Below are positions 26,155 through 35,553 of a stretch of 64,000 nt of DNA, piece after piece. Source of the DNA: Thermoanaerobaculia bacterium (GTDB taxonomy: Bacteria; Acidobacteriota; Thermoanaerobaculia; Multivoradales; Multivoraceae). Position 1 is the first letter of the stretch; each line of letters opens with the position of its first letter. Location: positions 193,847 through 257,846 of the forward strand of contig JAJEHN010000008.1 of assembly GCA_022823665.1 (NCBI GenBank). Direction: 5' to 3'. The notes under the pieces were generated by a model. That model had not been told where the DNA came from. It searched no databases and saw nothing but the letters and a program-made list of their open reading frames with translations. Position numbers and translations under genes: made by a program.

Positions 26155-27716
26155 TGGGCACAGAGCGGAGCGAGATCTGCCCACTAGGTGCGCCGCTCCT
26201 TTGTGCCACGGCTCTCGTGGCCGCCATCGGTCTTGCCCTCACCGCCTGCGCACCAGGCGAGCCCGAACCCGCCGGCACGGTCATCGTCAATGCCCGCGTC
26301 ATCGACGGCAGCGGCGGCCCCTCCCGAGACGTCAACGTCCGGATCGCGGGCGACCGGATCGTCGCCGTCGGCGACTTCGAAGCGCCGGCAGAGGACACCG
26401 TCGTCGATGCGGGGGGCCTGGTGCTGGCGCCCGGTTTCATCGACGTCCACAGCCATCACGACTCCAGGCTGTTCGAGCTTCCTGACGCCCTGGCGGCCGT
26501 CAACCAGGGCATCACGACGATCGTGGCCGGACAGGATGGCGGCCAGCAGTACCCGCTGGCCGAGTTCTTCGACGAGCTCGAGACCTCGCCCGTGGCCGTC
26601 AACGTCGCGTCCTATGCCGGTTTCGGGACGCTGCGGGAAGAAGTGATGGGAGACGACTACCAGCGCCACGCGACGCCGGACGAGGTCGCCGCGATGGCGG
26701 CTCTGCTCCGCACAGAGCTGGAAGCCGGCGCGCTCGGACTCTCCTCCGGTCTCGAGTACGACCCGGGTTCCTTCTCGACCACCGAGGAGGTGGTCGAACT
26801 CGCCAGGGTCGCCGCCGCCCACGGCGGCACCTACATCAGCCACATCCGCAGCGAGGACCGGTACTTCTGGGAGGCGATCGACGAGATCATCCGGATCGGC
26901 CGCGAAGCGGACCTGCCCGTCCAGGTGACGCACATCAAGCTGGCGATGAACAACTGGTGGGGTCAGGCCGAACGGCTCCTGGCCACACTGGACGAGGCCA
27001 GGGCCTCAGGCGTCGAGATCACGGCGGACATCTATCCCTACCGGGCCTGGAGCACGTCCTTCACCTGGCTCACGACCGTCTTCCCCGACCGCGACCTCGA
27101 CCGCCGTGACGGCGCGGAGTACATCCTCCGCGACCTGCTCTCGCCCGACGACGTCCTCCTCCCCGACTTCCTGCCCGAACCGGCCTACAACGGCCTGACG
27201 CTGGCCGAGATCGCGGAAGTCCGCGGCACCGACGTGGAAACGACTCTGATGGACCTGCTCAAGGCAGACACCGAGATGGGCAGTGAATCACTCATGATCG
27301 GTTTCGCCATGGACGAACCCGACATCGAAGCCATCATGGCCTGGCCGCACGCCGTGATCTGCAGCGACGGCGGCCTCGACGGCTCCCATCCGCGCGGCTT
27401 CGGCGCCTTCACGCGCTTCCTCGGCCACTACGTTCGTGACCGGAACGTCGTCAGCCTGGAAGAAGGCATCCGCAAGATGACGGCGCTCTCCGCCCAGCAC
27501 CTGGGGATCGCCGACCGCGGCGCGATCGAGGAGGGGCACTACGCCGACCTCGTCCTGTTCGACCCCGAGACAGTCATCGACCGTTCGACCTACGAGGACC
27601 CGCACATTCCTTCAGCAGGAATCGAGAAAGTCTGGGTCAACGGCGAACTCGTGTTCGACGGCGGCGAAACCACCGGCAACCGGCCCGGCAGTGTGATCCG
27701 GCGAGTCGGTTCTTGA
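26151..27716 (+). CDS. N-acyl-D-amino-acid deacylase / D-aminoacylase-like amidohydrolase
   Basis: VIDGSGGPSRDVNVRIAGDRIVAVG, GFIDVHSHHD, GLSSGLEYDPGSF; ATGATG overlap with upstream gene. Confidence 0.88.
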   Translation: MMGTERSEICPLGAPLLCATALVAAIGLALTACAPGEPEPAGTVIVNARVIDGSGGPSRDVNVRIAGDRIVAVGDFEAPAEDTVVDAGGLVLAPGFIDVHSHHDSRLFELPDALAAVNQGITTIVAGQDGGQQYPLAEFFDELETSPVAVNVASYAGFGTLREEVMGDDYQRHATPDEVAAMAALLRTELEAGALGLSSGLEYDPGSFSTTEEVVELARVAAAHGGTYISHIRSEDRYFWEAIDEIIRIGREADLPVQVTHIKLAMNNWWGQAERLLATLDEARASGVEITADIYPYRAWSTSFTWLTTVFPDRDLDRRDGAEYILRDLLSPDDVLLPDFLPEPAYNGLTLAEIAEVRGTDVETTLMDLLKADTEMGSESLMIGFAMDEPDIEAIMAWPHAVICSDGGLDGSHPRGFGAFTRFLGHYVRDRNVVSLEEGIRKMTALSAQHLGIADRGAIEEGHYADLVLFDPETVIDRSTYEDPHIPSAGIEKVWVNGELVFDGGETTGNRPGSVIRRVGS

Positions 27717-27752
27717 GGGGTGCTAGCGAGCCGCCAGCCGCAGCGCGCTGTC

Positions 27753-27767
27753 GCTACAGCCTGTGGC
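27753..27767. promoter_or_regulatory. Imperfect palindrome GCTACAG-C-CTGTGGC upstream of TA module
   Basis: One mismatch; carries the same GCTACA half-site as 27780-27797. Confidence 0.35.
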
Positions 27768-27769
27768 CG

Positions 27770-27799
27770 TTGACGCGACTGTAGCCAGTTGGCTACAAT
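27770..27799 (+). promoter_or_regulatory. Promoter plus operator of TA module
   Basis: TTGACG (27770-27775)-N18-TACAAT (27794-27799); perfect palindrome TGTAGCCA-GT-TGGCTACA at 27780-27797 covers the -10. Confidence 0.65.
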
Positions 27800-28145
27800 C
27801 TCCCGTTTGATACGGGTCGTCCACTACGTCTCCGAGGACGGCAGAGACTACTTCGATGTTTGGTTTCGACGACAGTCGCGCGAGGCTCGCGCCCGCATTC
27901 AAACCCGGATCGACCGTGTGGAACTCGGCAACTTCGGAGATCACAAAAGCGTAGGAGGCGGTGTGTCGGAGCTTCGAATCGATGTCGGGCCCGGATACCG
28001 GCTCTACTTCGGTCGCGATGGCGAGACGCTCGTGATTCTGCTGGGGGGCGGCGTGAAGAAGGGCCAAGCGGCCGACATCAAGGCAGCGCGCTCGCGCTGG
28101 CAGGCGTACAAGCAGGAGAAGCGGAATGCCGGTGAAAGCTCATAG
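27789..28145 (+). CDS. RelE/HigB-like toxin (addiction module killer protein type); start may be TTG 27807
   Basis: FDVWFRRQSREARARIQTRIDRVELGNFGDHKSVGGGVSELRIDVGPGYRLYFGRDGETLVILLGGGVKKGQAADIKAA. Confidence 0.85.
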   Translation: MATISRLIRVVHYVSEDGRDYFDVWFRRQSREARARIQTRIDRVELGNFGDHKSVGGGVSELRIDVGPGYRLYFGRDGETLVILLGGGVKKGQAADIKAARSRWQAYKQEKRNAGESS

Positions 28146-28410
28146 GGCCAGTGACTACCTCAAGTCGCCTGAGGACGCGGCGGCCTATCTGAACGCGGCG
28201 CTAGAAGAGATGGGCGATGATCCGCGCCTGCTCATGAAGGCGTTTCGGAACGTGGCTGAGGCGCACGGAGGCGTATCCGCCGTTGCTCGTCACGCTGAAC
28301 TAGACCGGGTGGCGCTTTCACGCGCACTGTCGGGCCGCAGAAACCCGAGACTCGACACGGTCACGAAGGTGACCGCCGCCTGCGGCTTGAAGCTCCGGTT
28401 CTCAGCGTAG
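28126..28410 (+). CDS. HTH antitoxin (addiction module antidote type)
   Basis: DYLKSPEDAAAYLNAALEEMGDDPRLLMKAFRNVAEAHGGVSAVARHAELDRVALSRALSGRRNPRLDTVTKVTAACGLKL; overlaps toxin by 20 nt. Confidence 0.87.
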   Translation: MPVKAHRASDYLKSPEDAAAYLNAALEEMGDDPRLLMKAFRNVAEAHGGVSAVARHAELDRVALSRALSGRRNPRLDTVTKVTAACGLKLRFSA

Positions 28411-28506
28411 CCCGTCCTCCCTGACGCGCACACGCACAAAGCCGCGATCAGCCGCTCTGGCTGGGTGTAACACCGACGCAACGGGCCATTGCACGGAGCC
28501 CACCAG

Positions 28507-31500
28507 TTAGTCGTACCTCTCCGCCCGCAGTTCGAACCACTGTAGACGCCGATCTGTCTCCAGAACAGGGTCGGCCGCCACGATTTGATCGATGATGTCT
28601 GCCATATCGAAGAGACGACGCCCGCCAGGCGGCCCACAGACACGCCAAACAAGATCGAGCGTCTCCCGAGGAAACGTCTTGGCGACACCTGACGCCTTGA
28701 TTGAGTGCAGGTTCCCGCGACTCTCGTCAAACGGCAAGATGTAGTGCCTTAGTTGATCCAGCGCCTCGGGGAACGCTTTGCCAGTCGCCGCCACGAGATC
28801 AACGAAACCCTGGGTCGTCGAATCGTCGAGGAGCTTTCCTTCCTTTGGCCAGATCCGACTCAACAAGGGGCCAACCAGATCTCTCCAACTGCTGGCGGCA
28901 TCAGGATCGACCCTCTCAAGCCAGGGGAGAAGAGCTCGCAGAGCTCCGCTCCTGACGACAGAAGGGCCGTCGCGCAGGACCCGTTCACATTCCGTGAGTG
29001 TAATGCCCCAGCTAACCGACTCGTCTCGAAAGTGCGACAGCGCCGGCGCCAGAATCTTCGAAGCGACTATCGTTCCTTGCCGCTCGTTCTCACGACTCTC
29101 CATCGCGCCTTGAACAACAGGTTCCTTCAAGACAACGGAGACCGCGGGCGTGAATCCACCGTACTTCAACATTACCGTGCGTAGTGCCGAACCCTCCTCG
29201 TCGCAGCGCATGAGCCGTGCCCGAAAAGCGTCCCTCCAAGGGTCCGGCGGGAGAAGCATCAAGAAGGCAACGTTCCTAGCCAAGATCGCTCGCCCTAGCT
29301 GTCCCGCTGCGCCATCCTGGCTGACCACCTTTGCGAGCAACCGCAACTCATCGGCGGCGGGTGCCGTACGAGCCTGGTGCTTACGCTCGAACTCCCGGAC
29401 CAGACATTCCACTAACTTACCGGGAGCCGAGTTAATCGCAGCATTGAGAAGCTCCCGAGTCAGCTCAACTCCGTCGCTTGGGGACTCGGCCAAGACGTCC
29501 CAGAGGCGCTGTAACCAGACCTCAAGATCTGCAACCGCCGTCGAAGAAACCACCGAGAGCACGTCGACCAAGCCCGAGGCCATCGGCTCCAGCAGTTCGT
29601 TGGAGGTTCCGCGAAGATAGGCTAGCGCATCAACCGCCAAGGATCTGCGGTTGCTCTCCGTAGCGTCGTAGCCGAAGGCGAGTCCGTTGAGGAAGTCATT
29701 CCACAGCACACCGTGCGCGGGGGTTGTTTCCTCGTTACGCAGTAGATCGTAGGCTCCTTGAGGATCCGCCCGACAGTAGGCCCACCAACTTCGGCCTAGT
29801 TCCGGGTCGGGACTGTGAACGAGTTCTCTCGCCGCCTCAAGACGGTCTTCGGGGGCCTGTTCGGCGATCGGCTCTGCCTCTCCCATGGAAGCACGCGGCT
29901 TGTACATGTAGACGCCGAAGAAATCACGATCCTCGACTTCCCTGTCCAAGTACTCACGACGCTGCGTGATGTCGCCTAGTTCAGCCAGCCCCTTCTCGGA
30001 GAGAGCCTCCGCCTTCTCAAGCATCTTGAGCCGTAGCCAGACCGTCGTATCTCTAGAGTGAGGGCGCCAGTCGGGCTGCCCGACGTCGATGCTGAAGCGG
30101 GCGTAGTAGGTCTCACCAGTGCCACAGACTTGGTCCTCGACCTGAGAGGCAAGGGACAGCGACGCGTCACCGGCCCGGTCCCGAAGCAAGAGCGCGATCT
30201 CACGCCGAATCGTCCAGAAGTCCGCTTCAGTCAGGTCGAGTAGCGAACGCATCGCGGTATCGGCTGAGAAGAGGTCCCGATTCCGCATTGCGTGTAGGCA
30301 GAGCCGCGTACCGATTCGTCCTGGGAAGTGTCGCCAGTCTTCTACAACTCTCTTGGTGCGCTCGAAGTCGAGCTTCATGGCCCCGGGAACCGCATCGACG
30401 AGTACGCGAACCAGAAAGCTGACCCCTTCGTGATGATCGTTCTGGACGTGTTCTTCGATCGACGAAACCTCGAAGTCGTTCACGTCGTAGTCCCCCGAGA
30501 TCAACTCAAGATCGCACTCAAGCGCGAGAGCAGATCGCAGTCTCGCCGTAGCGGCTTCGAGAATCTCCAACCCTCGATCTGTCAACCCACGAAGACCGGC
30601 TACAACATCCACCGCCCAAGGGCCGGACACGGCCATCTCCGGTCGCATAGCGTCAAGTAGTCGTCTTACTGGTTCGTCTTCCTCGCCCTCACCGAACAGC
30701 TCCGAGTATCGTTCCTGGAGTACCAGCCGGGGCCCGACGTAGTTCACTGCCTCCTCAAGGTCAGCGCGCAACACGAGGCCACGCTCGAGTCGGCTCTTGA
30801 TCACGTAACCTCTGTTGTCATCCCTCACTGGCACATCGGCCAGACAAAAAAGACGCCAGATGCGAGTCCAGCAATCATCCAACTCCGCCGATGAGCGGAG
30901 TCGCCTCTCGAGGTGCTCCGTGAAGGGGCGGCCCAAACGACTTTGCCACTCACGTGCCACGTCAAGGCGCTCTGGATTCGAAGCGTCAAGCGCGATCCAA
31001 GCAGGAACAACCCATGTGGCGTCCTCGTTCGACCACAATTCCCTGTCCGAGAACGTCGTGAACCACTCTGCATCCGCTACTTCCGTGATCACAAGGGGCC
31101 AAAGGTCTGCCGGAGAGCGCAGGAGCCATCTAAGCTGCGCCAAACCGTTCCGGTCGAGATTCGTCGGCGGTGCCGCCAAGAGCTCGCGTGCTCGACGGCG
31201 CCGCCACGCTCGGGGACGCTCAACGATATCGGCCAACCGGCCCAGGCCGGCCCATAAGGGCGAATGATCGGCCTCACCACTCTCGGGGTTGAACTTACTG
31301 TAAGCAATAGGCTGTACTGCCAGGGTGTCCCAGCGCCGACGGACTTCCTTGCCGTCGCGACAGTAGGCATCAAAGGCATACACGTGATGGAGGTCGGGGA
31401 AACGTGAGCGATCAGCTCGAAGGACATTGAGGATGTATCGGACCGGAGCATCGTTCGCCCTGTACCCGACGAGCACGATCGTCCTGCAGCGGACCAGGTC

Positions 31501-32112
31501 GAAGAGGAACCGTGAGGCCCAGCCGGAACGCAGGTAGGCATCGCCGTAGTCGGCGCTCGTCAACACCAACGGAGTAGCTTCGAGAGCTAGCTCTTCATCT
31601 CTAAGCCGGCCATGAATGTGGATGATCCCGGAGAAACCGGCGCTACCGGGCGCTGGAAGCGCCTGGCCGGCGAAGCTCCCGGTCCCAGCATCGGGAGTGG
31701 TCCGAGCGGCTCTCTCAAAGAGCGTGTCGAAGTTGGTCGTTACGACCGAGATCTGGTTGTCGAGCCCACGGGACAGTCTGAGAACAATCTTGTGCTGTTC
31801 GAGAGCTGGAGGCTCCGGCACAGCCAGCAGGTCCGAGACCGTCGCCTCTACAGCGGAAGGGTCCGCCAGTTTTCGGTCGAGTGCGCCGAGAACTTCCTCG
31901 TAGCGCCCCTCGTCGAATGCCTTCTTCTCTGAGCCCTCTAGATCAACACGAAGCCTCTCGTATGTCTGGCGCACCAGCTCCTCGAAGTCCGGCAGCTGCG
32001 GAGCACTGACGCCTGCGCCGCAGAGAAACACGACTTCTCCCGCCAAGAGCGAATCAAGGAGTTCCGTGGGGAGTTCCGGCCCACCAGATGACAACTGAAT
32101 GGTCTCGGGCAT
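28507..32112 (-). CDS. SIR2-domain protein with large C-terminal region; probable anti-phage NADase-type defence protein
   Basis: VVFLCGAGVSAPQLPDFEEL, VVTTNFDTLFE, GIIHIHGRL, VLVGYRANDAPVRYIL. Confidence 0.82.
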   Translation of the reverse strand: MPETIQLSSGGPELPTELLDSLLAGEVVFLCGAGVSAPQLPDFEELVRQTYERLRVDLEGSEKKAFDEGRYEEVLGALDRKLADPSAVEATVSDLLAVPEPPALEQHKIVLRLSRGLDNQISVVTTNFDTLFERAARTTPDAGTGSFAGQALPAPGSAGFSGIIHIHGRLRDEELALEATPLVLTSADYGDAYLRSGWASRFLFDLVRCRTIVLVGYRANDAPVRYILNVLRADRSRFPDLHHVYAFDAYCRDGKEVRRRWDTLAVQPIAYSKFNPESGEADHSPLWAGLGRLADIVERPRAWRRRRARELLAAPPTNLDRNGLAQLRWLLRSPADLWPLVITEVADAEWFTTFSDRELWSNEDATWVVPAWIALDASNPERLDVAREWQSRLGRPFTEHLERRLRSSAELDDCWTRIWRLFCLADVPVRDDNRGYVIKSRLERGLVLRADLEEAVNYVGPRLVLQERYSELFGEGEEDEPVRRLLDAMRPEMAVSGPWAVDVVAGLRGLTDRGLEILEAATARLRSALALECDLELISGDYDVNDFEVSSIEEHVQNDHHEGVSFLVRVLVDAVPGAMKLDFERTKRVVEDWRHFPGRIGTRLCLHAMRNRDLFSADTAMRSLLDLTEADFWTIRREIALLLRDRAGDASLSLASQVEDQVCGTGETYYARFSIDVGQPDWRPHSRDTTVWLRLKMLEKAEALSEKGLAELGDITQRREYLDREVEDRDFFGVYMYKPRASMGEAEPIAEQAPEDRLEAARELVHSPDPELGRSWWAYCRADPQGAYDLLRNEETTPAHGVLWNDFLNGLAFGYDATESNRRSLAVDALAYLRGTSNELLEPMASGLVDVLSVVSSTAVADLEVWLQRLWDVLAESPSDGVELTRELLNAAINSAPGKLVECLVREFERKHQARTAPAADELRLLAKVVSQDGAAGQLGRAILARNVAFLMLLPPDPWRDAFRARLMRCDEEGSALRTVMLKYGGFTPAVSVVLKEPVVQGAMESRENERQGTIVASKILAPALSHFRDESVSWGITLTECERVLRDGPSVVRSGALRALLPWLERVDPDAASSWRDLVGPLLSRIWPKEGKLLDDSTTQGFVDLVAATGKAFPEALDQLRHYILPFDESRGNLHSIKASGVAKTFPRETLDLVWRVCGPPGGRRLFDMADIIDQIVAADPVLETDRRLQWFELRAERYD

Positions 32113-32169
32113 TGAGGCGCGGATCCTGCTTGTCCCTCGGATCGTGCGAGAACTTGGAGCGGAGGCGGT

Positions 32170-32187
32170 GCGCCCTCGCGAGGGCGC
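32170..32187. other. Perfect 18-bp palindrome GCGCCCTCGCGAGGGCGC
   Basis: Directly abuts the stop of the SnoaL-like gene; upstream of the SIR2 gene. Confidence 0.5.
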
Positions 32188-32703
32188 CTACTCCGACTCA
32201 AGCGGCGGGAACGGGCCGAAGAAGCCGACGATCAACTTGAGTCGGCCGTCCTCGTCGAGCTCTCCGTAGTCCATTCCCTCGGCGAGGGTCTGCCCGGCGG
32301 CTGATTGCATCGCCCAACTGAAGCGAAGCCGGGTGCCATGGTGATGGTCGACCTGGCTCGTGATGACGATTCGGCCGCCCTGGGCCTGTTCGAGGAAGCC
32401 GCCGATGTGGGCGACCAGCGCCTCCCGGCCCTTCACCTCCGCGGTCGGATCGGTGTACACGCCGTCTTCCGCCCACGCGCGTTCCAGCAGGTCAAGGCGA
32501 CGCTCCTCGTCGGGCTCGGCCCACGCAGCGCCGTAGAGGTCGACCGCCTCCTGGGCCGTCAAGCTCTGGCCAAGGAGGGCACCCGGCACGAGAAGGGCGG
32601 ATACGAGCAGGCCCGCGAGAGCACCAGGCAGCAGGACACTTCGGGACTCCGCTGGCGCTCGGTTCTCCGTCCGACGTTTCGACCTCTCCGTTCCCTCAAC
32701 CAT
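32188..32703 (-). CDS. Secreted SnoaL-like/NTF2-like protein
   Basis: SLTAQEAVDLYGAAWAEPDEERRLDLLERAWAEDGVYTDPTAEVKGREALVAHIGGFLEQ. Confidence 0.7.
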   Translation of the reverse strand: MVEGTERSKRRTENRAPAESRSVLLPGALAGLLVSALLVPGALLGQSLTAQEAVDLYGAAWAEPDEERRLDLLERAWAEDGVYTDPTAEVKGREALVAHIGGFLEQAQGGRIVITSQVDHHHGTRLRFSWAMQSAAGQTLAEGMDYGELDEDGRLKLIVGFFGPFPPLESE

Positions 32704-32834
32704 GGCGGCCTTCCCTTCGTGTCGACCGCGGCAATCGTCCGCCGGGCCGAAGTGAGCTGTTTCCTGAGTCGCTAGCCATCATCCTAGCCGCTCATCAGCG
32801 TCGGCTGGGCGCAACTAGTCGATCCGGGAGCAGC

Positions 32835-33611
32835 TCAGACGAGCCGGAGGCGCATGCCGCAGATCGTCACGAGATCGTCGCCACTGCGGCAGCCCGCTGC
32901 CTCGGCGTTGGCGAGCGCTCGCGCACGGTCGGTCACACGGATGTCCAGGCCTCCGAGGCCCTCGGGACGGCCGTCGCGAAGGGGGACGAAGCGGATCTCG
33001 GCATCCCGTAGCGCGATCGTCGGAACATCGCCGCCGCCGACCGGCTCGTCCAGGACCTCGCTCCAGCGGGCGGCCAGCGCCGCCGGATCCGCGGTCTGGA
33101 TCTCTGCAGCGCGAATGCCGTCAACGATCTCCGTGTGCTTCGCCCGCTGCCAATCCTCTCCGGCGGGCCACCAGTCGCCGTCCGGGCGTTCCTCGTCGAC
33201 GTTCCAGCGCAGTTCCGGGATGGCCCCCGGCACGTCCTTCGGGTGGAGCTGCATGCCCATGCCGCGCTCGTTCCGGCCCGGCTCGGAGACCAGGCGGATG
33301 CCGAGGTCCGCCACCCGCTGCTGGTAGCCGGCGTAGCTCTCCCGTGGAACCTGCATGATCACCATGTAGCCGCCGTCGCCGCCACGACGCTTCAGATAGC
33401 GGCCGCCCGGGGTGTCGTGCTCGCCCGGCTGGGGCGCCACCGTCTCGAGGAACTGGTCGCCGAACGGGATCAGGAAGTTGTGCAGGCCGTACTTCCCCAC
33501 GCCCGGATCGCGATAGCAGACCTCGACGCCGAAGACCGACTCGCACTGCCGCTGGATGCGATCGAGGTCATGGGCGACCAGGCAGATCTGGCGCATGCGG
33601 ATTTCGGACAT
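32835..33611 (-). CDS. VOC/glyoxalase-like protein
   Basis: MSEIRMRQICLVAHDLDRIQRQCESVFGVEVCYRDPGVGKYGLHNFLIPFGDQFLETVAP; start at 33611. Confidence 0.78.
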   Translation of the reverse strand: MSEIRMRQICLVAHDLDRIQRQCESVFGVEVCYRDPGVGKYGLHNFLIPFGDQFLETVAPQPGEHDTPGGRYLKRRGGDGGYMVIMQVPRESYAGYQQRVADLGIRLVSEPGRNERGMGMQLHPKDVPGAIPELRWNVDEERPDGDWWPAGEDWQRAKHTEIVDGIRAAEIQTADPAALAARWSEVLDEPVGGGDVPTIALRDAEIRFVPLRDGRPEGLGGLDIRVTDRARALANAEAAGCRSGDDLVTICGMRLRLV

Positions 33612-33646
33612 GGGCGGCTCCTTGTGCGTGCTGGTTGGGGGCGACT

Positions 33647-35443
33647 CTAAGGCAACGCGAACACGAACAGATTGCTGCCGCGCCCCGGGCGGAGTTCGGG
33701 CGTCATGCGCGCGTTGGTCAACCGGCCCGGACCCGTGTTGACGGCCACGTACTGGCGGCCCGAGACGGCATACGTGACCGGGAAGCCCATGACCGGCGCG
33801 CCCAGGTTGATCTCCCACATCACCTCGCCGGTCTCCTGGTCCAGGGCCCGGAAGCGTCCGCCCTGGTCGCCTCCGAAGAGCAGGCCGCCGCCGGTCGCCA
33901 CCAGCGAGAAGGTCGCGGCCCGCGTCTCGTACACCCACCGGGTCTCGCCGGTCTCCACCGAGATCGCCCGCACCGTGCCGAGCTGGTCCGTGCCGGGCGC
34001 CACGCGGTGGTTGGCCGCCAGGGCGTAGTGCGCGACGATCTGGTCCAGGGCCTTGACCTTCTCGCTTTCGAAGTCGGTCGTCACGAGCATCTCGGCGCAG
34101 GCCTGCCGCAGCGGGAAGTACATCGTGCGCGTGAGTGGACTGTAGGCGCCGGTTTCCCAGTCCTTGCCGCCCGCCCACGAGGGACAGATGAACATGACCT
34201 GCTCGAGTTCCCGGAAGATCACCTCTTCGTTCAGGCTGACCTCGCCGGTGGCGCCGTCGATGCCGGTGATCACATTCTGCCGCACCGTCGGCGTCGCCCA
34301 GAGAAACTCGCCGGTGGCGCGGTCGAGGGTGTAGACGAGCCCGGTCTTGCCGGGGATGCCGGTGACGACCCTGCGGACCTCTCCCGTCTCGAGCTGGGGG
34401 TTGATCCACTCGACCGCTTCCGGATCCGGCGTGACCGCGGTATCGACCAGGATGCGCTCGAAGACATGGTCGAGATCCCAGGAGTCGTTCAGGTGCTGGT
34501 AGTACCAGCGGATCTCGCCGGTCGAGGCGTCGAGCGCCAGCGTCGAGTTGTGGTACAGGTGCGTGAGGTCGGTGCCGCCCAGCATGAACCTCGGCGCCGG
34601 CGCCGTGACGCCGGTGCCGATGTAGACGAGTTCGAGTTCCGGGTCGTAGCTCGGCGGCATCCAGGTCCCCACGTGCCGGCGCTCCTCGTAGGGCACCGTG
34701 CCCCAGGTCTCGTTGCCCGGTTCCCCGGGCGCCGGCAACGTGCGGCGCCGCCAGAGCTCCCGGCCGGTCCGCGCGTCGTGAGCGAGGATGACGCAAGCGT
34801 CGGGCCCGCCGAGAGGCCTGCAGCTCCGGCCCGAGATCAGCTTGCCGTCGGCGACGATCGGTCCGGCGCTGTGATGGGCCGGGTTGACCTTGTAGTCGAG
34901 GATCCGCGTCTCCCAGGCGAGCTCGCCGGTCACGGCATCGAGGGCATAGGCGTAGTGGTCGGCGCTGGTGCCGAGGATGTACTCGCCCCAGATCGCGATG
35001 TTGCGCGTCTTGCGGGCGAGCGCGCCCGTGTAGCCCCAGACGTCCTCGGGCAGATCGCGTCCGTACTCCCAGATCAGATCGCCGGTCTCGGCCGAGAGCG
35101 CCTGAATGACGTCCCGGGTACTGGCGACGTACAGGACGCCGTCGTAGGCGAGCGGCGTCGTCTCGGCGCTTCCGTCGGCCATGGTCCTCGTCCACTCCAT
35201 CCGGATCCGCCCGACGTTCTCCCGCGTGATCTGGTCGAGCGGGCTGTAGCCCCAGGCGTCGAGCGTGCGGCGGAAGCTGAGCCAGTCTTCCGGCGCCGGG
35301 TTCTGCAGCATGGCGTCCGTGACGGGGACGAAGCCGCCTGCCGGAGGCTCCTGCGCGCCGGCGGTCGGACCCGTCAGGGCCGGCGATGCGACCGCGAGGA
35401 CGGTCAACAGCGCGAGCAGGAGCCTCGCGGATACCTGCATCAC
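33647..35443 (-). CDS. PQQ-dependent dehydrogenase (quinoprotein alcohol dehydrogenase-like)
   Basis: WGYSPLDQITRENVGRIRMEWTRTM; repeated beta-propeller blades; signal peptide. Confidence 0.88.
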   Translation of the reverse strand: MMQVSARLLLALLTVLAVASPALTGPTAGAQEPPAGGFVPVTDAMLQNPAPEDWLSFRRTLDAWGYSPLDQITRENVGRIRMEWTRTMADGSAETTPLAYDGVLYVASTRDVIQALSAETGDLIWEYGRDLPEDVWGYTGALARKTRNIAIWGEYILGTSADHYAYALDAVTGELAWETRILDYKVNPAHHSAGPIVADGKLISGRSCRPLGGPDACVILAHDARTGRELWRRRTLPAPGEPGNETWGTVPYEERRHVGTWMPPSYDPELELVYIGTGVTAPAPRFMLGGTDLTHLYHNSTLALDASTGEIRWYYQHLNDSWDLDHVFERILVDTAVTPDPEAVEWINPQLETGEVRRVVTGIPGKTGLVYTLDRATGEFLWATPTVRQNVITGIDGATGEVSLNEEVIFRELEQVMFICPSWAGGKDWETGAYSPLTRTMYFPLRQACAEMLVTTDFESEKVKALDQIVAHYALAANHRVAPGTDQLGTVRAISVETGETRWVYETRAATFSLVATGGGLLFGGDQGGRFRALDQETGEVMWEINLGAPVMGFPVTYAVSGRQYVAVNTGPGRLTNARMTPELRPGRGSNLFVFALP

Positions 35444-35553
35444 GTCACCACCTCCGACCTCATACGCTGCCGCTGACTTCAGTTGAAGTCAAGCGACGCG
35501 TTCCCCCGCACCCGCTACCATCCATCGCTCCGGCACCCACGCGGGTCTTCCCC

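Noticed and set aside
26178-26200. Possible further degenerate palindromic element (CACTAGGTGCGCCGC) in the N-terminus of the amidohydrolase
   Set aside because: Only the terminal ~12 nt resemble the element and no stem is present
32835-35195. 786-aa ORF apparently fusing a quinoprotein-like region to a VOC protein
   Set aside because: The N-terminal 500+ residues are an out-of-frame shadow of the PQQ dehydrogenase 33647-35443; the real VOC start is ATG 33611
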